Shown: positions 1 through 11,700 of the stretch, piece after piece
Layout of the letters: each line of letters starts with the position of its first letter
Position numbering within the stretch: position 1 is the stretch's first letter
DNA from: Nemopilema nomurai
Lineage: Eukaryota > Cnidaria > Scyphozoa > Rhizostomeae > Rhizostomatidae
Length of the DNA: 64,000 bases
Direction: 5' to 3'
NCBI GenBank assembly: GCA_003864495.1
Contig: ML133495.1
Location: 423,294-487,293, forward strand
Position numbers and translations under genes: made by a program
The notes under the pieces: generated by a model
Databases searched by the model: none
Seen by the model: the letters and a program-made list of their open reading frames with translations, nothing else
Told to the model about the DNA's origin: nothing

Positions 1-477
1 CCCGCCCCAAACATCGCTTAATGATCTTGGCCTTAGAATAAGCCGACTCAAAGCGAGAATATTTCTTTTTTATCTTCAAAATCTCTGCAGAGGCAAATTT
101 AAAAAGCCAATCTTAACCCGTCAATCTTAAGATGTAAACCCGTTTAAAATTGAGGGAAACAATATTGCAATAGCTGGGCTTGAATTTCGAACAGTTAACT
201 CAGACCACAGAGAGAATGAAGAAATTGACATTTTATAGGACCTTTAATTTTTCATGAAGTGTGTATTACGTTTTTTTTAAATCTTCTGCAGAAAAATGTT
301 GATATATCCTGCGGAAATATCCGCCTCTTTCGAATTAGCGCCCCTTGTAAAAGTTTCTTAAATAAGCGCTAGTAAACATTTAGATCGTATTTTTCATGAC
401 ATTGCAACAATTTTTTTTCCAAAATAATTTTATTTCCTGAACTATTATTATTATGTCAACTATTATTATGTCCTTAG

Positions 478-3400
478 GCAAATGCCAAGCAGTTGGCGAA
501 GGGAAAGGTGCCTCTTATGTGTGCATTAATCAAAACATTCGCTTTCAATGGCTCAGATGCAAGTATTATACTTAAGGACCCTACAGGTATGTGCATTCGA
601 AATGTTTTTCAGAACTTCACAATAGCTAGAAATAGTGGAACCAGTTTTGCACACTTAAAGTGCATTTTCGTCGGATACTCCACAGGGTATGCATGGTGAT
701 TGGTGAATTATAGCCAATTATAGCCAATCATACGTTCCTCTTTTTACCCTTTAGTGTTTTCGATCCGCAACTGGCTATTTATTTTGTCGGCTTTTGGCCA
801 TTTTACGAAGTTTGTATACTCTGAGGATGGTCGGACGAAATATTACTTTAAGTAAGCAAAAGCCTGTTCCGCTATTTCTAGCTTTTGTGAAATTCTTATG
901 TAAGTTATAGAAATATTTATATTCAAATTTAATATCATAACCATGGTATTAAAATTATCAGGTGAAAATAAGTCTTTCTTTTTAAGCTAGCAATAAGATA
1001 AGGAAAATTACCAAAGTCATACAGCAATTTCCCCTCTGTAAATGTTGAGTAAGCTAGAAGCTTTCACCAATTGCTACGAAATCTTCTCTATGTACTATTT
1101 TGAAAGACTTGAACGCTCAAATTTGTTCAACGCTTCTTATAATTTGTTCCTTTAACTTTTCCTGAAGAAAAGATGAAGAAGTCAACACCTGATAATGGCT
1201 AAAATATATGCAATTGATGTTTCGTTTGTTTCGTTATATGCAATTGATGTTTCGATAATGGCTAAAATATATGCAATTGATGTTTCGTTTTATTAAGAAA
1301 TGCAGCTTTTGCCTTTCAGGAGAAATTCACGGGACGATTCACAAAGCTGTTTTAGACAATTACGAAACTGGACTCTGTCCTGGTGCAGGATTTGTTCTAA
1401 AGCAGGTAGCTTTTTGTCATGATTCGCATCTTGGTCTTTCTTATAACTAATGTCAGTGCAGCCTATCGATCGTATTTCTATCCCTTTGACTTCTGTGGTA
1501 AATATCGAGGCAACTGTCGTAACCCATCCTCGTCTTCAAACTTTGTGACTTGAAGGTGGTGATTCGATCCATTAGTTATGTCTAATGCAAGCACTGATTA
1601 AACCTGTAGATATTTGTCTTTTTAAACTTTTTAGAGAAACCAAGCTCTTTTATACCAATTATGGAAGGTTTAATGCTTCTAGCACAATTGCATGCACTCT
1701 GGACAGGTCAATTGTCTAAGCACTAAGTAAAGTCTAAACAGGTATAGGTTCTCAAGAATAATGCCATAAAACATGGTTTATGAAATATTCATTTGTTTGT
1801 TCATTGGATGACGGCTGTAGTGACTCTCTTTCAACACCAAATTTAAATGAAAAGATTTCTACCGACTAGCTGACGCTTGTGAAAGTAGAATTCAAATGTC
1901 TAATTTACCGCCGTCTAGCCTTGTTTGAATACGCCCCCCATTACTTAATGATGGAAATAAACTGCCCAATTTTTGGATGCCAGTCTCTAGTATAAATCAC
2001 ATGGATCAAAATCGTGGTTTTTTTATTTGAATTTCTAGAGATTGTACTTTGCTGCCTTCTACTAAGAATTCAATTTCCAATTCTTTGCGGCAGTATTGAA
2101 AGGAAGCGAGCCTTTCTCATCTCTCACCAATCAACACTTTTGAAATGATAATAGCGTGGTACTCATTCCCTTAAAGCATCTAAAAGCAGGGAATCTATGC
2201 AGTTGTGGAAAGCACAAGAATCCTGCGTCTATACCAGAACAATCAAACAGCTACCAAAGATTAAACTGTCATTGTTATTCAATGCACATGTTTACTAGGA
2301 CTGACATATTTATCAATCCTGGTATAGCTCCTTTGGGATTTAGAATGCTGGTAACCAATGGGAAGCGCCCACCATTCGAATTAAAATATATGTCCCAGCC
2401 TGCGCTTTATCGCGTCACTTATAGATCACGCAGTTTAACCTAAAACTCGAGTTTCCTGTTTTCCAGGTCTCTATTTTTAGCCCAACACCTCGCAAGCACT
2501 ACGTCAACATTACGCCGTCAAATATTGTTTTGCTGTTGTCTCCCGATTCGCCGCTGTCTTCTTCACGCGAATACTTGCAGGTACAAATGTGTTTCCAGTG
2601 ACGTAATGAATCCAAGCAGGTGTCTAGAATCTGTTTACGTGTTTTGCTGCATTTATCTGTTGTGTGTAATCTGCTTTGTACCGCTTTGTATTGTGTACAT
2701 TCTGTAATATGAATGTGACCATGGATAGCTAGAGAGCCATTTGCTTTTTGGCACATTAAAAATCTGAGACAGTGTTGCCCTAGGGAAGGTTGCTAGGGTG
2801 GTGGGTTTATCACCTCCAAAGATGAAATGAGCAAGGGTTTTTGTCTTAAACGTTAAGCAAAGCAGTGGCGTTTTTTCTTAGAATGTGTCCGCCAAACGCT
2901 TTCCTAACTTCCATGGTATGCACCAGTAATTTGAAGTTGAATTTTTGTTTTTAAAAATTTGAGTTGGAAAAGACTTCTAGTTTTGACATCTCTCCAAGTT
3001 TCACTAAAATCCTAACTTCGACAAGAATTCTTCCATTTTAGGTCCAGCGTTCCCTTGACCTTGTGTAAGTGATTTTACGTTTTTATTTTTACTATTAGCT
3101 ATTAGCTACTATGTTCACTTGGCGTACAAAGTCAAGGGTCGTTGGTTTGAGTCTCGCTCCGGTCGGTTATTTTTCCACACTCTCTATGATTCTTCGTTAG
3201 AAACCCTGTTGACTATGACAAGCTTTTTTGTGTCTGTCACGGCTCATATGAATTCTCATCCTGGCTCGAGAAATTGGAAAGCTTTTTTGATAGTTTGGAT
3301 CTTCGATTTCACACTGGATGTCCTTTATTTTTGTGTGAGACTGCCATGTTCGTTGTAATGTGTTATTCTTCTCACCAGCAGAAACGACAAAGAAAGAAGA

Positions 3401-3806
3401 GAGGACGATATGGTGAATGATAAGAAGGCCCCTGAGACCAGAAATGAGGACCTGGATTCACTGTTTGCCGAAAATGGTACTGGTTGTCTCTACTTTTTAC
3501 AAACTGTCATAATTAGACATTCACAGTTTGAAAAATTCAATAGCCAACAACCCATTTTTTCGTTCGCTTTTCCAGTTTTCTCATCGAATAGTCCTTTTTG
3601 TTCAGGTAATTTCTTCCTCTAATTGAACTCACGAAACAATTTGATAAAACTGGAACGATTTCTACTTAGCTGCAATAAAATTCTATAGAATTCTACTAAG
3701 CTACAATTAAATTTTGTACGATATTATTTTGCTCCTTTCTTTTTCAGACGACTTCACCTCGTGGTTTGATGATTCTGAAGACATTTCAGAAGAGCTGCAG
3801 CTTTAA
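478..3806 (+). CDS. HROB: HROB (C17orf53/MCM8IP) homologous recombination OB-fold protein, C-terminal part
   Basis: HROB loads or activates the MCM8-MCM9 helicase during homologous recombination and interstrand crosslink repair in the nucleus. Six spliced exons are seen: 478-586, 1320-1405, 2467-2580, 3042-3064, 3379-3476 and 3748-3806 (TAA at 3804). All have GT-AG borders and compatible phases. The first three encode the conserved OB-fold core: KVPLMCALIK, then SDASIILKDPTG joined to EIHGTIHKAVL, then GAGFVLKQVSIFSPTPRKHY and VNITPSNIVLLLSPDS. The order and wording match the vertebrate family (LKDPTGE-GTVH, LLLKQ-GVFSPS, NHYLNVTP). The last exons give a charged linker and an acidic end, DLDSLFAEN then DDFTSWFDDSEDISEELQL. 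This resembles the acidic Asp/Leu/Phe C-terminus of HROB. The start codon and N-terminal exons are outside the window. Family assignment is from recalled motifs, not a search. Confidence 0.85.
613..894. mobile_element. MITE-like element, family A copy 1 (282 bp)
   Basis: The left end AACTTCACAATAGCTAGAAA and the right end (GTTCCGCTATTTCTAGC...TTGTGAAATT) are near-perfect inverted repeats of about 29 bp. There is no transposase ORF inside. The interior contains ATTGGTGAATTATAGCC-like sequence shared with the copy at 36234-36519. It sits in the HROB intron after the exon ending at 586. A clear target-site duplication was not found. Confidence 0.7.
1191..1290 (+). repeat. Short local duplication in an HROB intron
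   Basis: The words GATAATGGCTAAAATATATG and CAATTGATGTTTCG recur two to three times within 100 bp. This looks like a small replication-slippage duplication with no coding content. Confidence 0.7.
1320..1405 (+). CDS. HROB: HROB OB-fold exon (EIHGTIHKAVL...FVLKQ)
   Basis: An 86-nt internal exon whose first two bases complete the Gly codon split from the exon ending at 586. It is bounded by a TTTCAG acceptor and a GTAGCT donor. The peptide contains EIHGTIHKAVL and PGAGFVLKQ, the strand-turn-strand part of the HROB OB-fold that follows LKDPTG. Both borders keep one open frame with the neighbouring exons, so this exon anchors the gene call. Confidence 0.85.
3100..3175 (+). repeat. tRNA-like fragment with a box-B-like word
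   Basis: The stretch contains GTTGGTTTGAGTCTCGCTCC, close to a polymerase III box B (GGTTCGANTCC). It could be the remnant of a tRNA-derived SINE in the HROB intron between 3064 and 3379. No box A or cloverleaf is evident, so the call is weak. Confidence 0.25.
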
Positions 3807-5655
3807 AACCTCAGATTGAAGAATTATTTTGTAAATAAGAAAAATGACACGAACTCTGCAAATTATATAAATATTTTCTCAACGGTTGTAATAATATTTT
3901 TTGTGTTTTGGAATTGGAATGATATATCTTCATAGTTCTGTTTTGGTTACATCACATATTCATTTGTGTCATCCCAGAGACTTGATTATATGTTGGCGAT
4001 TGCGAAAGCTATTCACTACAAAAAGGAATCTGAAGTCTAAGTAATCATTCCTTTCAATATACTTTGTTGAAAAGTGGCTCACAATGCAGTCGCATTTCTT
4101 TGTACAGCGCATCGCATTTTCCGTTTAGTCTACAAGCTACGAAGCTTCTAGATTCTAGAAATAATAGTGCAATTTAGGCATTCACATTCGACAATGCCAG
4201 ATGTTCATTGCGGCATGGTACCTCATATATTGATCACGTATGTGATTCATTTTTACTGCTGCCTGTCAAAATCCTTGGAACACCTCATTATTTTCTCTGG
4301 TTTGCAGTTTTCATTTTTACCACACTAATACCTATTAATCCCCCTTCTCCCCCCCCAATTAATCTGGGGAAATAGTTGGGCGCGAAAATAACGCATTATT
4401 CATAGGGGCTAGGGAGGTGAAGGAACACGAGCCGAAGAATGGCCGTAAGTGTTCCAACAATTCTGGTATTAAATGCGCGACAGCTATGTTTTCATGGTAC
4501 ACTAAGAGACCGCTAACAGTAATCCTTATCTGGGAATTATTTTATCCAAAGGAATTATTAATGATAATCCGAAAGATAATCTGTTAATCGAGAAAGTGAG
4601 ATTTGAGTAAAGTTAAATATTGTTTGTAGCACTTTGTTACCAGGAAGGGTGTTGATAATGAAAGTAAGAATTCAATGGTCGTATTGAATGTAGAAAGTCG
4701 AAACGGAATTGTAAGGCAAGACTTAAATGGAATTGCTAGCCAGGGGTAAGGGTAGTTAATGCGAAATGCCTCATTTTCTGAGATGCAAGGGGGAAATCTT
4801 CTATAATTTAGGTTTAAGTGAGCGATATCTCGCTTTAGTGGATGTAAGTGGGAGACATTCCATGGTAGGAGTATCAGCTGTAGTTCATGGCAACTTGTCC
4901 AGTGCTCAATGCTCACAACTGTTATTCCAATAATATGCGCTTCTCCAGGACTACAGTGGGCGCCCCATTATTCCATGCTTTCAGACTTATCGAAGTGTGA
5001 CCGTAGTCATTGCGTTCTATTTGTCCACCAACGTGACCAGGTGTGGGTTAAAGAAATGACAATTACTGACATTCCAAAGCTGAGTTGCTTTTAGTCTATG
5101 CAGTTTTGCAAAAAGCCTTAGCGTCAAAAATAAGGATATTTTTGTTCTTTTCGCAATAGAATGATCACTGCTAATGATTGCATAAGTATGTCAAGTTGTT
5201 GTTTTCGGAGTCGTCTCTTGTACACGAGAATAGTTTGAATCACATGAGTAGATACCCTCATTGATGTAGCGGGAAATCACATGAATATTTAACAAAGCAT
5301 AGGGCGATTCATCATCTGATGGAGAATTAGCGGTTAGAATTTCCATACTATACGAACACCTGTCTTCAAAACCATATTGCTTTAATCTGCTGCTCGGTCT
5401 AAACTGTCGCCATTGAATTCGGTCCCCGTGCGTATACCTGCACCCTTCACGTAGTAAGAAGCAACAAAATCGTATCCACAGTTAGCTTCGAAGGCCACAC
5501 TGCCTATGGCGATCTTACTCATTATTAGCAGCAGCAGCAGCCAAAAGTCAGTTGCTGTTCCATCTGGCACGCGAATTCCAGGCTTCGGGTCCTCTTGAGG
5601 ATATGGCGATGTTCATTTCTGTTTATCACCGGTTGCGCTGAAATTGTGTCTGGCC
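3807..5655. other. Intergenic spacer between HROB and the receptor gene
   Basis: This holds the HROB 3' untranslated region (AT-rich, with no clear AATAAA close to the stop) and presumably the receptor promoter. A 110-codon minus-strand ORF at 4584-4916 shows no recognisable domain or splice context and is treated as chance. A short (GCA)n run lies near 5527. No RNA gene was seen. Confidence 0.5.
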
Positions 5656-5722
5656 ATGAATTGCCAAGGATTCTTCACACTACTTGCATTGATGCTGCCC
5701 TTCTGTTATCAGAACACGCGTG
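5656..5722 (+). CDS. Receptor exon 1, signal peptide
   Basis: The ATG at 5656 opens a 22-codon exon with a hydrophobic core, FFTLLALMLPFCYQ. It ends at a strong GTAAGT donor at 5723, leaving one base that pairs with CA at 8613 to give Ala. This is the expected layout of a secretory signal exon. The upstream 5' UTR is not delimited. The weak point is the 2.9-kb intron, in which another short exon could hide. Confidence 0.65.
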
Positions 5723-8700
5723 GTAAGTGATCCCTTAGAACACTCGCCCATGTGTACCATAAGAATCTTTGACAATCAATGTGTCGCTAATCACCATAGT
5801 TTACGCAAACAGATTTGTGTTTTTCATATGTTTTGTAAACTACTATGTTGGCGTGAAAAAAGAATTCATGACGCGCCAAGAGTCGAATTGAAAACTGGGC
5901 GATACTGCTGGTGGAATATGCTCGCGGTATTTTGTAAAGGCATCGAAATGTTTGGGAAGCGTTCAACTGAATAACCTGCAAACTGTTGGCCTAACTTTTC
6001 ATGAACAGCGTGTTTGCCGGTACTGATAGTTCAGTAAAAGAAAATAGAAAGGCCCATTCATATGGATTGCGATAGATCTTTGTCGAATGGCTGCACTTGC
6101 ATTCTTTTCCTGATAAGCACCTGGTACTTCTTATCAAAGTTATAAGTAGCCTTAAGTCTGATAATAAATTAAATCAAAAGAGCATCGATAAAACCATTGG
6201 GTAAGACTATCTATCTAGTTGCTTTGTTATTTTGCGGAAAACCGTGACCCAGAGACCACGGAAAGGACTGCTAAAGCCCGATTTTCATATGATCTCAAAA
6301 AACGCAAGAAACGCAAGGATCGCTGAATTTTGTGACTTGCGATTCTTGTGATCTTTGCATATTAATGGAAACTGCTCTTTTGAGTCTGTTGCGATTGTTG
6401 CGAATTTTGCGATTGTTGCGTTTTAGATAGAAAATTTTCTCTGCAAGTCTTGCGACCTTTGCAACGATGGTTCTTCTAATGGAAACCGGTTTGTCGCAAG
6501 AATCGCAGAAATCGCAAGGATCACAGTGCGTTTTTGCGATTATATGGAAACCAGGCTTAAAGAAACAGAGAAATGCTCAACCCTTCTGTTATACATATGG
6601 GACATTTTAAAAGGTGAAGGGGAGCAGGGCTATGTGATCCGTTCGACATGAGTATTTTGTGCTAAGAGTAAGTCCAAAGTTTAACATGTACTGCTTACCA
6701 TACACTGGCTAACTGTGTGTAACATTGCTATGGTCGCGTAAAGCATTAAGGGTTTAATGGTGTGTGAAAGTGAACGTTCTGTGGATGGAGCGCAAAGCTT
6801 GCAATGCCAAGAAACTATAGCCTTAAACTGGCTACGACGAAATACTGGTAGCTTCCTTTCTAATTTTGAATACTCGAGAAAACAAGCTGATCATAAGGCT
6901 TTTTCAATAAGCAAAAATATACTAAAAACTATTGGTGAAGCAATTACTTGGCAGAAGTTATGACTATAAGAAGGCATGAATGGGTTCTTACACAAGAGCC
7001 CCCTTTGCTCTGTCATTTGACCCTGTTGGTCGACCTCACTTTTTGCTGGCTTACACACATCTAAACGTAGACCCAGAGTAAAAAAGATTATGGCACGTTT
7101 ATCCGATTCAATAACTAATGCGGAAATTAGGCAAGATACTCTTGCTTCATTGATCATCTACCGGCCTATCTTAGAGATCGACATGTGTTTATAGCATCAT
7201 ACCGTAAATCCTCGAATTAGCCCCCTGGGGGCTTATTTATGTTTGATATTTTTGGATGATATTTTTGGAGGGGGGGGGGCTTATTCGAGGGGGGGGGGGG
7301 CTTATCATAGGCGCCGAATTTTATTTTTCCCAGAAGGGGCTAAATATTTAAATTTAAAAAAAATTATAAAAAGTTGAAAGGTAGAGAAATTACCTGTCGC
7401 TTTAATAACGTAATACAACATATGTAGTATGTATAATAACAAAACAAAACATTTTAATAAAGCAGATATAACATCATGGTCTACAGTATCATCAGTTCAA
7501 TTCTTTGATTGATTTCAAACGAAACTCCCAAGGGGGCTGAGCCTCCCCATAGCAATTCCCAGGGGGGGGGGGGCTCGAGCCCCCAAGCCCCCACGTAGTC
7601 GGCGCCTATGGGGCTTATAAAAGTACCTGAAACATGCTACATGAAAAGATAATTTTTCTAAATTTCTTTCATTTCATAATATAAAAAATAATCTAAGTAT
7701 AAAGTAACATTTGATTAAATTATTAACAACAATTTATATTTTTGTGGTAATTCACTAAAATGCTAAAGGCAACCACAGGAGTCGAAAATCAACAAATCGA
7801 GGGGGGCTTATTCGAGAGGGGGGGGGCTTATTGAAAATTTGTAGTCCTTGGGTGGGGGCTTATTCGAGGGGGTGGGGTTTCGATGGGAAGGCCAATTCGA
7901 GGACATACGGTATAGCAGGTGAGTGCTGAAAATTGATCGCGTAGCAAGATCTAAAAATGGAATCGAGTACAGAACAGTACTCGAAAACGGTTAGATGCTA
8001 TATTTAGCTGTAATTACTTTGCTAGGCAGCCACTGAGTATATGTAGATTATCACTTTTGTTTCGGTACCATGAATGCGTTGATTATACATTGATAATCAA
8101 TTTATATCCATTCAACGTAGCAAATTGGACGAGGCCCGTCCGCTTCACGAAGATTAAGACGGCGAAGGAATATTCCCATTTGCCCTTGATCAAACGTGGA
8201 AGAATCAAATACACATCACCTGCCTGAGATATTTGTATCTGACACGGGTGGGTAAACTGGATTCGCCAAAGCAAAGTGACCTAATGAAAATCCAAAATTG
8301 GTTTGTGTTCTAAGCAAAGGCGGTATCTTTTGACAAATGTCATTGCGGACAGTTTTGCTTTCATCTGCGAGAAATACATTCTTAATCATCCACTTAAGAC
8401 CCTCATTGCAACCCAATCCAAATCACTGGGGTGGTGGGAAGATGGCGAAGAAAGACTACAGTTATTGCGCATATGAAATCACTGTTGTTATATCGCAGTT
8501 TGATTTCCATCAATGGCTGATAAAGCAATCACTTCCATCTGTTTGCGATCAAACTTGTCGTGTTCTCTCTTCCTTTTATTCTTACTGATTATTGAAGGTT
8601 CTCTCTTTGCAGCATTTCCTGGCGCTAGCTTCATGGCTACGCTTTCCAAAGCACGTGCGCAGTCTAGTGGAGCGCTCGAAGTCATGGACTGGCAGGTGCA

Positions 8701-11700
8701 AGATCGACAGGGTGAGCAAGAGATTGTTGTTGTTGATATCATTGTCTGGCCTACCAGATAGTCAATTTGTATTGGACTGAAGCTAGTGGCTTGAGAGGTT
8801 TGAGATCTAATCATTCTCGCAAACCTGTGTGGGCGTGTCAGAGGGGAGTAGATCTCAATTATCCCAATCTGAACCCAATGGAAAGCTTGCAGTAGAACAA
8901 TCCATATAAGCTATTGCAATTGTTCATACTTTTCTTCATATTGAAGCAAGCTATTTGTCAGGTTGTAGTATGCTTGAGAATATAACAACATATACTTCCA
9001 ACAGCCTTGATATTCTTCCAACAGCCTAATTTACTTATAACTTAAACAGCCTGGTAGTTAAACCAAACAGCTTAATGTACAGCCAATACCATGCAAAGAG
9101 GTAGCTTTTTATTATCTAAAACATACGATGCACGTGAGACGTTTTGGAACACTAACGACAGTTTACTGACTAGCCCAGAGGGTGTCAAGTAAGCGAAAAG
9201 TGCAAAAACAAGAGAAAATACTAAGGTGTGCCACGGACCTGCCATGCATTGCACATTAATATCATAATTTTCACTGTTGTTTGTTGACTTGTCTTACACT
9301 AGAATTTGTATCTAACCATAGAGATGCAGTATCAGAAGGGACGTGGTTTCATTGCCAACGCCCATGGAGTATACATCATAGGGTATACTGTGAACGCAGA
9401 GAGCCCCGAGGAAGGCTCGTTAAAAGCTTGCATCAACATTAACCGAGGGGGAAAATGCCAGACTCTGATATCAGAATATATGTCGAAATCAACGAGCAAG
9501 CAAGGGAGAAATACTTCGCTGCATGCAACAGGACTGGTAAAACTGTTTCAGGGAGACTTCATCTCTGTTCGTGTTGAATCAAGTAGTCCATGGAAATTAA
9601 AGCTGCAGACAAGTATATTTGGGTACATGCTACAAGAGTACGGAATGACACATGCATTTCACGTCAATCCTAGCTCCGCGAATGTTCTATCCGCAAATGA
9701 AAGGCACCTCATCCGAAGCTGGCACGTCGGCAAGGCAAGAGGAAGCTTCCTCAGTGCGCCTTCGTTTTCAGCAAACCTAGGCGTCTATTCGGTACTCAAG
9801 TCTGGGGTGTATTTCATCGCGGTGCAACTTGTAATTGCAAAAAGCAGAGGGAGGGAGACCTACGTCATAACCCTCGTTAATGGTAACGTTGACTTGATGA
9901 AAAAGACCTTTGGTGTGACAGATGACGTCAAAACTGTCACCTTAGCCATGCATACGCTGGCTAAATTAGAAATGGAAACAAGACTCTATTTTCATGTAGA
10001 AAGGCACGGCAATACAAACTCAAGCATTTTGCCTAGATCAAGCTACTCTGTCGGTTTTTTAGAAGCACTAACAATGGAAACGCGTGGATTTAATTTGAAG
10101 TCTCTTACAAGAGAAAAATTCGAGCCAGACCTGAGGGATGTTGATCTTAGAACATTTACCGACGCAAATAGCGGTGGATTCGATACGATGAGGAATGGAA
10201 AATACATCACCCAGAGAACTGGAATGTATTTGATGTGCTTAAACTTTGAAGTATTTTGTCCCAAGGCCTCATCATGCAGCATAACATTAGATGTTAATGG
10301 AAACAGTTTAGTTTTAAACTCAGTAGGAAGTTCGCATCGCATTCAGACATCAGAATGCAAAATGCTTTTCTTGCCGAAGGGTACCCAGTTATCTTTAAGA
10401 GCAAAAAGTGAGAAAGAATGGTACCTCTTAGAAGGCTCAAGTATTTCCATCGCGTTGCTGCGAGAAGTCTTCCCCGCCCTAGGCCTCAGCCTCGGTACTC
10501 TCTCAATGCTACCTCGGTCTGATTGGATCAAGGTCACCAAGTTCTCCTTCAACATCCAAGATTTTATGCTGTCCGATGGTTTCAACGGTGACGAATTTAC
10601 AGTCTCCAGGTCAGGCATATACAAGATATTCGCCAACCTGATATTTATGAACCTGAATCAAGCTTCGATATCCGGATGCGTGGCAGTGGACGGCGATTAC
10701 TCCTCCTCCGACGGGCTCTTTGCTACAAACAGTGCCGTTACAGGCAAGCACACCTTGTCTATCTCATCAGCAGTGTATCTGCGAAGAAAGCAGAGGCTAG
10801 GGGTGTTCGTCAAGTCAATAGGCCGAGAGAGCTGGACCCTAGACACGAACAGCTCCATTTCAATATTCTTCCTCGGAGAAAGGGAACTCGTTACAGGCTT
10901 CCAAACGTCATTGCTACGTCACAATACGTATAATTCTGTTGGCTGGCGGACGCCTTCCAACTGGAACAAGCCCACGTACATGACCGCAAATGCCTGGTCG
11001 TTTGCGTCTAAAAGAGGCCCTTCAGATTTCGGCATATACAAAGTGCCTGTAGATGGCCTGTACTACATCGCGGCTACCATCATCATCGCCAAAGCGAATT
11101 TGATTGATGAGCGGTCCTTCTTCATAGGTATGATTTCGATAAACGAAAAAACCGACGCGGGCTTACTGCACAAGCAGGCAAGGAAAACACATGCAACCCA
11201 GGTCGATGTAGTAAGTGAATTTACGCTGACTTTATCGTCTGCCTTTCGCCTGAAAGCAAATGACTCTGTGTCCGTAAAGGTCTGCTCTATGGCCGACGTA
11301 GATTGGATGATTCGCAAGGAAAGCGGGTTTGCGGTGATTCTCTTATCAGAGAGTTCTGCTGAGTCGATGCCAAGCGGTTTTTTCGCGCGGTACCTAAACG
11401 CTTCTGAAAGCGGGTTTTCTCGGCAAGGTGCGTGGATCTGGACAGTAGCTAGCACTGACAAGACACTTTTTCAACTCGGAGATGGTTTGAAAGTATCTGG
11501 GGATGAAATATTAGTTTTAAAGGCCGGAATGTATGCCATCTCAATGAATATCCAGTTGAAGGAAGGCATTGGGAGGGAGTTGGAAATGGCTATTATCGAT
11601 GTTGCCTCGCGGCAAAGAGAATCTGTTCAAAAAGTGCAATCATCTACAAAGAAGCTTTTGCCGCATGCAATATGTTGGTCACGTTATTCAGTGGTGCTAG

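Larger units (their letters stand above)
5723..8612. other. Receptor intron 1 containing two inverted-repeat elements
   Basis: No coding exon is supported here. The intron contains two MITE-like elements (6273-6560 and 7200-7912). The small ORFs here have no domain signal. Confidence 0.5.

Noticed and set aside
4584..4916. 110-codon minus-strand ORF
   Set aside because: No domain, no splice partner and low-complexity hydrophobic composition; it lies in a spacer and is probably chance.
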